Shown here in pieces: positions 9,098 through 17,623 of a stretch of 48,471 nucleotides of DNA. The position numbers and the translations under genes were made by a program. The stretch spans positions 1 to 48,471 of the forward strand of contig JAAVHI010000011.1 of the NCBI GenBank assembly GCA_014799785.1, in the 5' to 3' direction. The notes below the pieces were generated by a model, which searched no databases, had not been told where the DNA came from, and saw nothing but the letters and a program-made list of their open reading frames with translations. This DNA comes from Ruminococcus sp. (GTDB lineage: Bacteria; Bacillota; Clostridia; Oscillospirales; Ruminococcaceae). Position 1 is the first letter of the stretch, and each line of letters starts with the position of its first letter.

Positions 9098-10228
9098 ATG
9101 AACGAGCTTATCACAAGGCTTGCTGTGATCACGGTATGCGTGATCGTTCTGGCGGCGGCGGTTATTTTCATAATTGCGGGCAGGGGCAGGGATAATTCCG
9201 TCCCCGACGGCGAAAGTATCTCCGAAAGCTTTTTTTCGGAGGGTACTGAGGACGCGCTGCCTGCAACCGCTTCGGTCACTCTTTCAGAATCCCGCTCTGC
9301 GGCGGTTTCCTCGGACGGAACGTCCGGTGCGGAGACTTCTACCGAGGCTGAAGCTGCCGATATTTCCGACACCGGCGTTACCTCTGTCAGCAGGACTATT
9401 ATAACCAGCCGCGTCCGCAAGGAATACGACAGCAATTCGGTCTATATCGACATGGAGAACGTCCTCCAGCTGCCCGAGCTTCCCGTCGGCTGCGAGATCA
9501 CCGCGCTGACAATTCTGCTCAGGCACTGCGGCTTTGACGCGGACAAGACCGACCTTGCGAAAAATTATCTCCCCGTAAGCTGGGGCAACGCCCGCTACGA
9601 GGACGGAAAAACCTATAAGGACAGCTTTTTCGATTACTTTATCGGAGACCCGTTCAGCCGCGGCTACGGCTGTTTCGCGGGTGCCATCGAGAAAGCTGCC
9701 AATTCATACATAGCCGACCACGGCGGCGGCTTCACCGTGAAAAATATTTCGGGCTCTCACCCCGACGTGCTGTACGACTATCTTGCGGCGGACGTGCCAG
9801 TCCTGTGCTGGGCCACCGACGGAATGATCGAGCCCGAATTCTACGAAACTTGGTATGACAACGCCACAGGCGAGCAGCTTGACTGGTATCTGAACGAGCA
9901 CTGCTTCGTGCTGGCCGGCTTCAACATGAGCGCGGACTTAGTAACTCTCAACGATCCCATGAAAGGCATTATCGACTACAATATAAATCGGTTTGAAACG
10001 CGGTACGACCAGATGCACCGCCAGGCTATCGTTATAATTCCCGACGGCACTGGAACTCCCGTTACAACCCGCTCGGAAAATGCGGAAACGCAAGTCCCCG
10101 AAACGCAAGCGTCAGAGCCAGATGTTATTACGGAGACCTCGGAGGACGATTTTTGGAGCAACTACACCGAAGCGGACTCGGACCAAATATGGGGCGCGGA
10201 AGAATTAACAGATGGAGACCAATACTGA
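9098..10228 (+). CDS. membrane-anchored C39-like cysteine peptidase
   Basis: A 376-residue protein with one N-terminal membrane segment (about 6-28), a Ser/Thr/Glu-rich stalk to about 110, and a papain-like peptidase_C39_2 domain (about 115-315). The nucleophile is C132 in LPVGCEITAL, the His is about residue 268 in NEHCFVLAGFN, and an Asp follows in LNDP. The C-terminal 55 residues are acidic and low-complexity. It would act outside the cell on an unknown peptide. It starts 13 bases after the kinase-like gene and its stop nearly touches the response-regulator gene, so all four genes 7246-11979 may be co-transcribed. Confidence 0.85.
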   Translation: MNELITRLAVITVCVIVLAAAVIFIIAGRGRDNSVPDGESISESFFSEGTEDALPATASVTLSESRSAAVSSDGTSGAETSTEAEAADISDTGVTSVSRTIITSRVRKEYDSNSVYIDMENVLQLPELPVGCEITALTILLRHCGFDADKTDLAKNYLPVSWGNARYEDGKTYKDSFFDYFIGDPFSRGYGCFAGAIEKAANSYIADHGGGFTVKNISGSHPDVLYDYLAADVPVLCWATDGMIEPEFYETWYDNATGEQLDWYLNEHCFVLAGFNMSADLVTLNDPMKGIIDYNINRFETRYDQMHRQAIVIIPDGTGTPVTTRSENAETQVPETQASEPDVITETSEDDFWSNYTEADSDQIWGAEELTDGDQY

Positions 10229-10229
10229 A

Positions 10230-10901
10230 ATGCACAGAATTTTTATCGCCGAGGACGATTCGGTTATTGCAGACGCGGTGAAAAATTATCTTGAGGGCTG
10301 GGGCTATGAGGTAAGGTGCGCCGAGGATTTCAGAAATATTATCGGGGAATTTTCGGAGTTCGCCCCTCATCTTGTGCTGATGGACATAGGTCTGCCCTTT
10401 TACAACGGGTTTTATTGGTGCGCGGAAATACGCAAAGTTTCAGAGGTTCCCGTTGTGTTTCTGTCCTCGGCTTCGGATAATATGAACATCATTATGGCTA
10501 TGGACATGGGCGGGGACGATTTTATTCCTAAGCCCTTTGACCTTACGGTGCTTCTTGCAAAGATAAAGGCTATACTCCGCAGGACTTACGATTTCGGAAA
10601 CGCTCCCGAAACCATAGAGCACAATGGCGCGATACTGAACATTTCGGACGCATCAATGACCTACGGCGGCGAAAAGCTGGAGCTTACCAAAAACGAATAC
10701 AGGATACTGCTTACACTTATGGAAAACAAAGGAAAGGTCGTAAGCAGGGAAGAGCTTATGAACAGGCTGTGGGAGACCGACTGCTATGTGGACGAAAACA
10801 CGCTTACGGTAAATGTTTCCAGACTTCGGAAAAAGCTGGAGCGGTACGGTCTGGAGGACTTTATCGTCACAAAGGCGGGAATGGGCTATATCATCGGTTA
10901 A
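10230..10901 (+). CDS. OmpR-family response regulator (BceR-like)
   Basis: A protein of about 223 residues with an N-terminal receiver (acidic AEDD, phospho-acceptor in LVLMDIGLPFYNG, Lys in PKPFD) and a C-terminal winged-helix domain of OmpR type (LTKNEYRILLTLMENKGKVVSREEL to the end). It pairs with the following BceS-like kinase. In this family the targets are usually ABC exporters or peptide-detoxification genes next door, here 12161-15929. The ATG at 10230 has GGAG twelve bases upstream; an alternative ATG at 10212 overlapping the previous gene is also possible. Confidence 0.9.
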   Translation: MHRIFIAEDDSVIADAVKNYLEGWGYEVRCAEDFRNIIGEFSEFAPHLVLMDIGLPFYNGFYWCAEIRKVSEVPVVFLSSASDNMNIIMAMDMGGDDFIPKPFDLTVLLAKIKAILRRTYDFGNAPETIEHNGAILNISDASMTYGGEKLELTKNEYRILLTLMENKGKVVSREELMNRLWETDCYVDENTLTVNVSRLRKKLERYGLEDFIVTKAGMGYIIG

Positions 10902-10917
10902 GGCAGGAGGTTACCGT

Positions 10918-11979
10918 ATGCTGTGGGACTATATCAGGTCGCGCCGCGTGACTGTAGCGGTGTGGGCAATAGTCTGCGCCGTGTTTGCGGCGGTGTTTGC
11001 GCTTTATTCGCTTCCGCTTAAAGCCATTCTGTACGGCGCGGCGGTAAGCGGCTTTTTCGGACTGACCGCTGCGGCGGTTGATTTTCTATACTACAGAAGA
11101 AAACGTCTGCGGCTGAAAAAGCTTGCGGACGAAATTATTTACACTATAGACGGTCTCCCCTCGCCTCTAAACGGGGTCGAGGAGGATTACTGCGAGCTTG
11201 TAAGGATTTTGTACGAAAATATGCGCCGCACCGAGGACGAAATGTCGGAAAAATACTCGGACATGACCGAATACTATACCATCTGGGCGCACCAGATAAA
11301 AACTCCCATTGCGGCTATGGGACTTATTTTACAGGAAGCGGGACAATCGGAGGAGCTGAACAGCGAACAAAATCTTGAGCTAAACCGCGAGCAAAATCTC
11401 GCGCTATGCCGCGAGCAAAATCTCTCGCTACGCCGCGAGCTTTCCGACAATCTTCAAAGGATAGAGCAGTACGCGGAAATGGTGATGTGCTATCTGCGGC
11501 TGGATTCGGACAGCACGGATTTCGTGATAAAGGAATACGATCTGGACGGAATTGTCAGACAGGCGGTGAGGAAATTTTCGCGGCAGTTTATCCGAAAAAA
11601 GCTGAGCCTGACCTACGAGCCGTTACGAAAAACCGTCCTTACAGACGAAAAATGGCTTCTGTTCGTTATCGAACAGGTCATATCCAACGCGGTAAAGTAC
11701 ACAAAAACAGGCGGCGCGGAGATTTACTGCGAAGAGCCGCTTACGCTTTGTATCCGTGACACGGGTATCGGAGCCGCTCCCGAAGACCTGCCAAGGCTGT
11801 TCGAGAAAGGCTACACGGGCTGCAACGGCAGACTGGATAAAAAAGCCAGCGGTATCGGTCTGTACCTGTGCAAGCGGATATGTACCAAGCTGGGACACAA
11901 TATCTCCGCAGAAAATGCTGAGGACGGCGGAATTATTATCAGAATAAATCTGGATACAATTAATACAGAGCTTGAATAA
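10918..11979 (+). CDS. BceS-like intramembrane-sensing histidine kinase with an 8-residue repeat insert
   Basis: The 353-residue kinase has two close membrane segments (about 12-30 and 35-58) with hardly any external loop, as in the BceS group that senses through a partner transporter. The phospho-acceptor is H125 in IWAHQIKTPIAAM. The ATPase domain has the N-box VIEQVISNAVKYT, RDTGIGAA and KKASGIGLYLCKR. Between the two helices of the phospho-transfer hairpin sit three copies of an 8-residue repeat of the form (S/R)EQNLxLx (residues 149-172, DNA 11362-11433). ATG 10918 has GGAGG at good spacing. The gene follows the regulator after 16 bases. Confidence 0.92.
   Translation: MLWDYIRSRRVTVAVWAIVCAVFAAVFALYSLPLKAILYGAAVSGFFGLTAAAVDFLYYRRKRLRLKKLADEIIYTIDGLPSPLNGVEEDYCELVRILYENMRRTEDEMSEKYSDMTEYYTIWAHQIKTPIAAMGLILQEAGQSEELNSEQNLELNREQNLALCREQNLSLRRELSDNLQRIEQYAEMVMCYLRLDSDSTDFVIKEYDLDGIVRQAVRKFSRQFIRKKLSLTYEPLRKTVLTDEKWLLFVIEQVISNAVKYTKTGGAEIYCEEPLTLCIRDTGIGAAPEDLPRLFEKGYTGCNGRLDKKASGIGLYLCKRICTKLGHNISAENAEDGGIIIRINLDTINTELE
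11362..11433 (+). repeat. 3 x 24-bp in-frame tandem repeat in the kinase gene
   Basis: Units at 11362-11385, 11386-11409 and 11410-11433 share the core GCGAGCAAAATCT with a few substitutions, and a fourth partial GCGAGCT follows. The repeat adds whole 8-residue steps, so copy number may vary without breaking the frame. Confidence 0.85.
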
Positions 11980-11980
11980 C

Positions 11981-12017
11981 AAAAGCTTGTCTGCCGCCGG
12001 TGCAGGCAAGCTTTTTT
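11981..12017 (+). terminator. terminator after the two-component pair
   Basis: AAAAGCTTG/CAAGCTTTT stem extended by CTGC/GCAG, ending in a T6 run. It separates the regulator operon from the exporter operon, so the exporter needs its own promoter. Confidence 0.85.
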
Positions 12018-12043
12018 GAACGTACAGCCGAGCCGTCCGCATA

Positions 12044-12075
12044 ACCGTTCGTTCCGTATTTTGACCGTTCGTTCC
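12044..12075 (+). promoter_or_regulatory. direct-repeat operator candidate for the exporter operon
   Basis: ACCGTTCGTTCC occurs twice, at 12044-12055 and 12064-12075, a period of 20 bases, between the terminator and the exporter start. OmpR-family regulators commonly bind tandem half-sites on one face of DNA, so this is a reasonable binding site for the adjacent regulator. A promoter with GATACC as -10 near 12100 would be about 30 bases downstream. Confidence 0.5.
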
Positions 12076-12160
12076 AAAACAAACACAGGCGGCTTTCTTT
12101 GTGATACCATTTATTCAAAGGGTACAGACGTATCACGACAATGCAAAACGAGGTGGTTTT

Positions 12161-14059
12161 ATGGCTAAAAAGCGAGTAAAGATCGCGAAATACACAAAGG
12201 AGAAAAAAGCCGCGGCGGGGGCGCAGTACCGCGAAGAGATGTCCAAAATTAGGTACAGCGTGCCAAACAATATGCTTTTCATTTTAAAAGAATGCTGGCA
12301 CGGCGCGCGGGGACTTTTCTGGATCATGGTCATGCGGCTTGTCATGGATATGGTGATAAGCCTTTCGGGAACCTACACGGACAAATACGTTATCGAGTTT
12401 GCGCTGGGAACGTCCTCACGGGTCACGCTGGGAATAATATGCATTGCCCTTATCGCGGCGCAGCAGTTTGCCAATATTCTCAACAATTCTGGAATGATGT
12501 ACACGGTCTACGTGGCGAAATTCCGTATGAGCGCCTATCTTTACGGCAAGCTTATGAAAAAGAAAATGGATACCGACTATGAAAACACCGAAAACACCAA
12601 GCTGAACGATATGCTTCACAAGGCTGACGACGGCATAAACAACACGGCTGATTCCGCTCTCGGAACTATGCGCGAGACCGTTTTAGCTGCGCTTCAGGTG
12701 CTTGCATACGGCGGTATACTTTCAATGCTAAATCCTGTGCTTATACTGATAATCGGTCTGCCTGCGGTGGCGGGGTACTACATCAATATTCATAAAATGA
12801 GCTGGATATGGAACATGGCGGACAACTGGCAGAAGTACGACCGTCAGCTTGAATATATAACCTACATCGGCACGGACGCAAATTTCAGCGCGGCAAAGGA
12901 CGTGCGCATATTCGGTATGCAGCGGTGGCTGGACAGCGTTTTCAAGCGGGTTTACGATCTGCGCCTGAACTGGTACGAGCAGCAGGACAAGTGGGAATTT
13001 TTCCACAGGATCGCAGAGGTCATAGTGTCGGAGATAGGAAGCTGTGCGGCGAGTATCTACATTGTTTATCTGGTAATGAAAGGTAATATCGGCGCGGGAG
13101 ATTTCGTGCTGTACTTCAATTCTATCTTTATGCTTTCGTCGGCGGTAAGGGCGTGGTGCGACAAATTCAGCGCCTACAACTGGCTTTCCCAGAATATTTT
13201 CTACGCCCGCGACTACCTTGACATAAAGGATAACACCAACAGAGGCGAGGGCGTGCCTGTCCCCGAGGATTGCAGCGATATGCAGTGCGAGATAGAGTTC
13301 CGCAATGTGAGCTACACTTATTTCGGCGCGGAAGAGCCTACCATAAAAAATATCTCCTTTAAGCTGAACAAGGGCGAAAAGCTTGCCGTCGTGGGACTTA
13401 ACGGCGCGGGCAAGACCACACTTATCAAGCTTATGTGCGGACTGTACCGTCCTACCGAGGGTGACGTACTGCTGAACGGCGTGTCCGTAAACGACTACAA
13501 CAGGGACGAATATTTCAGGCTTTTCAGCACGGTATTTCAGGACATTGATGTGCTTCCCGTTACCATTGCGGAAAATATTTCGGGCAGAACTGCCGAGGAG
13601 ACGGATTTCCCCAAGCTTTACGACTGCATGAAAAAATCGGGCATTTACGGGAAAGTAATGTCCCTGCCCCAAAAGGAAAACACTCGCCTTGTCAAGACTG
13701 TTTACGACGACGCAACAGACTTTTCGGGAGGACAGATGCAGAAGCTTGCCCTTGCGAAAGCCCTCTACAAAAACGCTCCCGTGCTTTTGCTGGACGAGCC
13801 TACAGCCGCCCTCGACCCTATAGCGGAGCAGGAAATGTATCTGAACTATGCAGATTTTTCCAAGGGAAAATCCAGTGTGTTCATTTCCCACAGGCTTGCG
13901 TCCACACGCTTCTGCGACAGGATAATCCTTATCGCGGACGGAAAGATCGCCGAGGAGGGTACTCACTCGGAGCTTATGAAAGCGGAAGGAACATACGCCG
14001 AGCTTTTCGCAATGCAGAGCAGCTACTACAACGATAAGGAGGTAGACAAAAATGAGTGA
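12161..14059 (+). CDS. ABC exporter half-transporter, subunit 1
   Basis: The 632-residue protein has a six-helix export domain (about 40-340) fused to a nucleotide-binding domain: Walker A GLNGAGKTT, ABC signature FSGGQMQK, Walker B VLLLDEPTAALD and switch His in FISHRLAS. ATG 12161 follows GAGGTGG; the upstream in-frame ATG at 12101 has no such site. Its stop overlaps the next gene's start by 8 bases. With subunit 2 it should form a heterodimeric exporter for a drug, peptide or lipid. Control by the neighbouring two-component pair is inferred. Confidence 0.9.
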   Translation: MAKKRVKIAKYTKEKKAAAGAQYREEMSKIRYSVPNNMLFILKECWHGARGLFWIMVMRLVMDMVISLSGTYTDKYVIEFALGTSSRVTLGIICIALIAAQQFANILNNSGMMYTVYVAKFRMSAYLYGKLMKKKMDTDYENTENTKLNDMLHKADDGINNTADSALGTMRETVLAALQVLAYGGILSMLNPVLILIIGLPAVAGYYINIHKMSWIWNMADNWQKYDRQLEYITYIGTDANFSAAKDVRIFGMQRWLDSVFKRVYDLRLNWYEQQDKWEFFHRIAEVIVSEIGSCAASIYIVYLVMKGNIGAGDFVLYFNSIFMLSSAVRAWCDKFSAYNWLSQNIFYARDYLDIKDNTNRGEGVPVPEDCSDMQCEIEFRNVSYTYFGAEEPTIKNISFKLNKGEKLAVVGLNGAGKTTLIKLMCGLYRPTEGDVLLNGVSVNDYNRDEYFRLFSTVFQDIDVLPVTIAENISGRTAEETDFPKLYDCMKKSGIYGKVMSLPQKENTRLVKTVYDDATDFSGGQMQKLALAKALYKNAPVLLLDEPTAALDPIAEQEMYLNYADFSKGKSSVFISHRLASTRFCDRIILIADGKIAEEGTHSELMKAEGTYAELFAMQSSYYNDKEVDKNE

Positions 14060-15929
14060 TAAAAGAACACCGCTTCGTGAAAATATAGACGCGGTAAAGC
14101 GCGGTCTCAGCGTAATGGAAAAGGCCGACAAGGGCTTTATGCAGGTGCGCCTTGCAGTACAGATACCCTCGTTCATTCAGATGTATCTTCAGGTTTTTCA
14201 GGTGTCGAAGCTTATCGACATGGTTATCTCCGCAAGACCGTGGCATGACATCATAGTGTTCATCATAATCACGGGATCAATAGATCTTGCGCTTTGGATC
14301 GTGCAGGAAATAATAAAAAAGCATGATAACTGCCACAACTTTGCACATCAAATAAACCAGCGCAAAATGATATGGGAAAAAATAATCAATATGGATTACG
14401 TCCACATTGAAAGCCCCGACACCTTCATCATGGAACGGCGCGCAATGGACGGTATGTCCAGAATGGGACGGGTTTTTTACAATCTTCTGGAGATTTTCAG
14501 CGGAACTGTATCAATCGTTTTAGGACTTATTATGATCGCGCCCCTTGCGTTCAAGTCTGCGCCGCAGCTTTCGGGATTTGCGGGCTTTATAAATTCATAT
14601 TGGGGACTTTTGGCTGCAATAGCACTTGCCGCTTTGCTTGAGATCGGAAAGGCGCTGCTGCCGATAAAAAAATCATACAAGTGCTTTTCGGAGTTACAGA
14701 ACGACAGAGAGCTTCTCCAATATTCCAGAACGTCGAGCCATTACGCAGACGATATCAGCAGCAATTACCAGAACGGCAAGGATATACGCATTTACGGAGA
14801 GCAGGAGCTGATATTAAACGAATTCAAAAGAAATACCGAAAGCTGGCTCAAAGGCTGGACTCACGGAGTCAGAAGAGATCTGCCGATGAATTTCGGCGCA
14901 GGTATGATAACTCTTGCTTCAAATGTCGTTATATACGGATTTGCGGTTTTCAGAGCGATAAACGGCGCGCTCACGGTCGGAGAGATAATCGGCTTTGTAA
15001 TGTATTTTTCACGGATACGCGACAGCATGAACCGCATTGCAGGCGGCTTCGGCGGAATGTCCGTTGACCTTGAATTTATGAAAACCGCCTTTGATTTCCT
15101 TGACATTCCCGACGAGAAGTACAAGGGAACTATCCCCACCGAAAAGCGGGACGACAACGAGTACGAGTTTGAGTTCAGTCACGTCTGGTTCAAGTATCCC
15201 AACTCGGAGCAGTACGTTTTAAAGGACGTTAATCTGAAATGGAAGATCGGCGAGAAAATGGCTCTCGTGGGCAAAAACGGCTGCGGAAAGTCCACCCTTG
15301 TAAAGCTTCTGTGCAGGCTCTACGACCCCACCGAGGGAGAGATAACCCTGAACGGTATCGACATAAGAAAGTACAAATACGAGGACTACATGGCGTTGTT
15401 CTCGGTGGTATTTCAGGATTCGGAGCTGTTCTCATTCAGCATTGCGGAGAACGTGGCTTCTTCCGACGACTACGACCCCGAGATGGTAACTGACTGCGTA
15501 ACAAGAGCGGGTCTTGGTGAACGTCTCGAAAGCATGGAAAACGGTATCGAGACATGTCTCTATAAGCATTTCGACGAGCACGGCGTGGAAATTTCCGGCG
15601 GCGAAGCACAGAAGCTTTGCCTTGCGAGAGCGATCTACAAGGGCGCGCCGTTCATTGTTCTGGACGAACCTACAGCCTCCCTCGACCCTATTTCCGAGCA
15701 TGACATCTACACCAAATTCAACGGTATCGTGGGCACGCGGACTGCGGTCTACATTTCCCACAGACTGTCCTCCTGCCGCTTCTGCGACGAGATAACCGTT
15801 ATGGAGGACGGCACCGTCGCCGAGCGTGGTACCCACGATTCCCTTATCGAAGCGGACGGGGTCTACAAGGCGCTTTGGGAAGCGCAGGCGGAATACTACA
15901 AGGATACCGCGGGAGACCTGTACGCATGA
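14052..15929 (+). CDS. ABC exporter half-transporter, subunit 2
   Basis: A 625-residue partner of subunit 1 with the same layout: export domain (about 20-335) and nucleotide-binding domain with Walker A GKNGCGKST, signature ISGGEAQKL, Walker B FIVLDEPTASLD and ISHRLSS. Both subunits keep the Walker B Glu, so neither site looks degenerate by that criterion. It overlaps subunit 1 and its own stop overlaps a possible start (15926) of the following Mor-like gene. Confidence 0.9.
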   Translation: MSDKRTPLRENIDAVKRGLSVMEKADKGFMQVRLAVQIPSFIQMYLQVFQVSKLIDMVISARPWHDIIVFIIITGSIDLALWIVQEIIKKHDNCHNFAHQINQRKMIWEKIINMDYVHIESPDTFIMERRAMDGMSRMGRVFYNLLEIFSGTVSIVLGLIMIAPLAFKSAPQLSGFAGFINSYWGLLAAIALAALLEIGKALLPIKKSYKCFSELQNDRELLQYSRTSSHYADDISSNYQNGKDIRIYGEQELILNEFKRNTESWLKGWTHGVRRDLPMNFGAGMITLASNVVIYGFAVFRAINGALTVGEIIGFVMYFSRIRDSMNRIAGGFGGMSVDLEFMKTAFDFLDIPDEKYKGTIPTEKRDDNEYEFEFSHVWFKYPNSEQYVLKDVNLKWKIGEKMALVGKNGCGKSTLVKLLCRLYDPTEGEITLNGIDIRKYKYEDYMALFSVVFQDSELFSFSIAENVASSDDYDPEMVTDCVTRAGLGERLESMENGIETCLYKHFDEHGVEISGGEAQKLCLARAIYKGAPFIVLDEPTASLDPISEHDIYTKFNGIVGTRTAVYISHRLSSCRFCDEITVMEDGTVAERGTHDSLIEADGVYKALWEAQAEYYKDTAGDLYA

Positions 15930-15970
15930 TTAATTTTATGGGCAGCAGCAATGCAGAGCGAGGTGATATC

Positions 15971-16537
15971 ATGTGTCTGCTCGATAAACTGACGCTCGGC
16001 GATCTGGACGAAGATCAGCGTGAGCTTGCGGAATGTGTCGGCTTTGACGCATATAAAAAGCTTCTTAAAAATTATGCCGGCTCATCTATTACCGTTCCGA
16101 CGCCCGGTACTAAAAATATTGATATGCGGACGTGCGGCTCCGTTCGGTACAAATGCCTTGACGAAAAAGCCGTTTTGTCCGAGTTTTCCGCTTTTATAAA
16201 GCTTCTGACAGACAATAATGCTATCGCTGACGTTAAATCGGGTATTGTTTCCGACATTGGCTGGGTCGATAATAAGAAAAACAAGATATATCTTCACAAC
16301 GCCGTCGAAAACAATTTTTATTCCAGATTTACAAAATATCTGGCAGACCGCGGCGAATACACGTCTTTGAGCAAGCAGGCTTTTGTACGGTGTATTCTGG
16401 AGACAAACGGAATTCTTATTGCCCGTTACGCGGGCAGGAGCAAGACCAAGCGTTACGATTATGAGCGCACGATCGGTAAAAAAATATACCGTGTACTGAT
16501 TTTAGACAAGGGTGTTCTTAATGAATACTGCAAGTAA
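15971..16537 (+). CDS. Mor-like N-terminal domain protein, function unknown
   Basis: A 188-residue protein. Its first 50 residues (RELAECVGFDAYKKLLKNYAG then SITVPT) resemble the dimerisation region of the Mor/C phage-activator family, where a similar AxxxGxxA...YGGxxIYVP pattern occurs. The rest (about 60-188), with SRFTKYLADRGEYTSLSKQAF and a basic RSKTKRYDYER stretch, I do not recognise. GAGGTG upstream supports ATG 15971; an ATG at 15926 overlapping the exporter stop is possible. It sits between the exporter gene and a diverged second copy of the exporter's 3' end, which suggests insertion. Confidence 0.55.
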   Translation: MCLLDKLTLGDLDEDQRELAECVGFDAYKKLLKNYAGSSITVPTPGTKNIDMRTCGSVRYKCLDEKAVLSEFSAFIKLLTDNNAIADVKSGIVSDIGWVDNKKNKIYLHNAVENNFYSRFTKYLADRGEYTSLSKQAFVRCILETNGILIARYAGRSKTKRYDYERTIGKKIYRVLILDKGVLNEYCK

Positions 16538-16554
16538 AGGAGCGGTACTTTCAA

Positions 16555-16607
16555 TTTGAGGCTTTGTGGAATGTATGGGCGGGATACCGCGGAATATCTG
16601 TACGCAT
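16555..16607 (+). pseudogene. diverged second copy of the exporter gene 3' end
   Basis: The stretch GGATACCGCGG...CTGTACGCATGA at the end of subunit 2 (about 15903-15929) recurs here as GGATACCGCGG...CTGTACGCATGA (about 16583-16608), and the preceding GGCTTTGTGGAA matches GGCGCTTTGGGAA. In one frame it ends D-T-A-E-Y-L-Y-A-stop, versus D-T-A-G-D-L-Y-A-stop in the real gene. It is a relic and has no start. Confidence 0.65.
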
Positions 16608-16613
16608 GACAAA

Positions 16614-16652
16614 AAGCGGCTGTGCATACGCTATTGCGCTGCACAGCCGCTT
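16614..16652. terminator. bidirectional terminator between Mor-like gene and cupin
   Basis: 13-bp perfect arms AAGCGGCTGTGCA and complement around a 13-nt loop, placed between convergent genes. Confidence 0.8.
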
Positions 16653-16691
16653 GCAGTATTTTCCTGTATTTCGGTTCGGTGCTTTCCGAAT

Positions 16692-17129
16692 TTATTTCAG
16701 CTTGCTGTATGTATCGTCGTCCACAGCTTCAAGCCATTCGTTGGAGGTCTCCTCGCCGGGGACTTCCACTGCAATGTGGGAGAACCAGCTGTCCGCCTTT
16801 GCGCCGTGCCAGTGCTTCACCTCGGGAGGAATAGTGATGACCATGCCCTCCTCCAGACTTACGGGAGGCTTGCCCTCCTCCTGATACCAGCCGCTGCCCG
16901 CGGTACAGATAAGCAGCTGACCTCCCCCGCTCTTGGCGTGATGGATATGCCAGTTGTTGCGGCAGCCCGGCTCAAAGGTAACGTTTGCGAGAAATACCGC
17001 GCACGCCTTTGGGTCTGTCAAAGGATTAAGATAGGAATTTCCGATAAAATATTTTGCGAATGCGGTATTTTCCTCACCCTGACCGAAAACGTTTGCTTTT
17101 GTAAATTCTTCCTTTGCATTGATTTTCAT
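16692..17129 (-). CDS. cupin-domain protein
   Basis: The 145-residue protein is a single cupin beta-barrel. The metal site motif 1 is NNWHIHHAKSGGGQLL with two His and a downstream Gln/Glu position, and motif 2 ends in PPEVKHWHGA. Close relatives are often annotated as cupin or carboxymuconolactone decarboxylase-associated proteins; the substrate is unknown. ATG 17129 is chosen because AAGGAGATG lies nine bases upstream; the longer reading to 17189 runs through its own promoter. It is a single-gene unit. Confidence 0.85.
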   Translation of the reverse strand: MKINAKEEFTKANVFGQGEENTAFAKYFIGNSYLNPLTDPKACAVFLANVTFEPGCRNNWHIHHAKSGGGQLLICTAGSGWYQEEGKPPVSLEEGMVITIPPEVKHWHGAKADSWFSHIAVEVPGEETSNEWLEAVDDDTYSKLK

Positions 17130-17160
17130 GGCAGACATCTCCTTTTTCGTTATTATCATA

Positions 17161-17189
17161 ATTATACATCTTTTTTTGGAAAACGGCAA
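17161..17189 (-). promoter_or_regulatory. promoter of the cupin gene
   Basis: Minus strand TTGCCG (17189-17184), 17-base spacer, TATAAT (17166-17161). Confidence 0.7.
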
Positions 17190-17389
17190 ATGCTTATACC
17201 GAATAGCAATCCATGCTCAAAAGGCATGGATTTTAGCTTGGACTGCTGAACGTTTTGCTGAATATCCAACTATTGCCATATTGCCGTCAGGTCGTGTTAC
17301 AGCATGGCTTGCCGCCTGCTTCTTTGAGCGGACTGTCCTGCTTCCATGGTACTTTTGCGTAAAAATAAAAAATATTTTTCAAAAAGCTA
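17190..17389. other. spacer between cupin and tRNA genes
   Basis: No gene. A small hairpin CCATGC-TCAAAAG-GCATGG lies near 17211-17229. The rest shows no clear signal. Confidence 0.35.
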
Positions 17390-17418
17390 TTGACAAGCCT
17401 CGGAATATCTGTTATAAT
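17390..17418 (+). promoter_or_regulatory. consensus promoter of tRNA-Ser
   Basis: Perfect TTGACA (17390-17395), 17-base spacer, perfect TATAAT (17413-17418), 14 bases before the tRNA. Confidence 0.9.
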
Positions 17419-17431
17419 AATTAAGTCGTTT

Positions 17432-17524
17432 GGAGAAGTCGCCTAGCCCGGTTTATGGCGCACGACTGGAACTCGTGTATGGGTTGATAGCTCATCGAGG
17501 GTTCGAATCCCTCCTTCTCCGCCA
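17432..17524 (+). tRNA. tRNA-Ser (anticodon GGA)
   Basis: The 93-nt sequence folds as a class II tRNA: acceptor GGAGAAG pairs with CTTCTCC, the anticodon arm ACGA-CTGGAAC-TCGT carries GGA, a long variable arm follows, and the T arm is GAGGGTTCGAATCCCTC. The 3' CCA is encoded. It decodes UCC and UCU serine codons. No duplicated 3' end is seen directly downstream, so there is no sign that an element sits in it. Confidence 0.97.
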
Positions 17525-17528
17525 CAAG

Positions 17529-17578
17529 AATGTCGAAAGAAGTCGGTTGCTTACCAACAATCGGCTTCTTTTGACATT
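17529..17578 (+). terminator. terminator of tRNA-Ser
   Basis: Long imperfect stem AATGTC-AAAGAAG.../...CTTCTTT-GACATT starts five bases after the CCA end. Confidence 0.7.
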
Positions 17579-17623
17579 TATAAGCAAATTGCAGGTAAGA
17601 ACATATATTTAAGGTGTATTATA

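Noticed and set aside
12728..14176. Very long minus-strand frame opposite the ABC exporter
   Set aside because: Arises from codon bias of the real gene; no domain or start signal.
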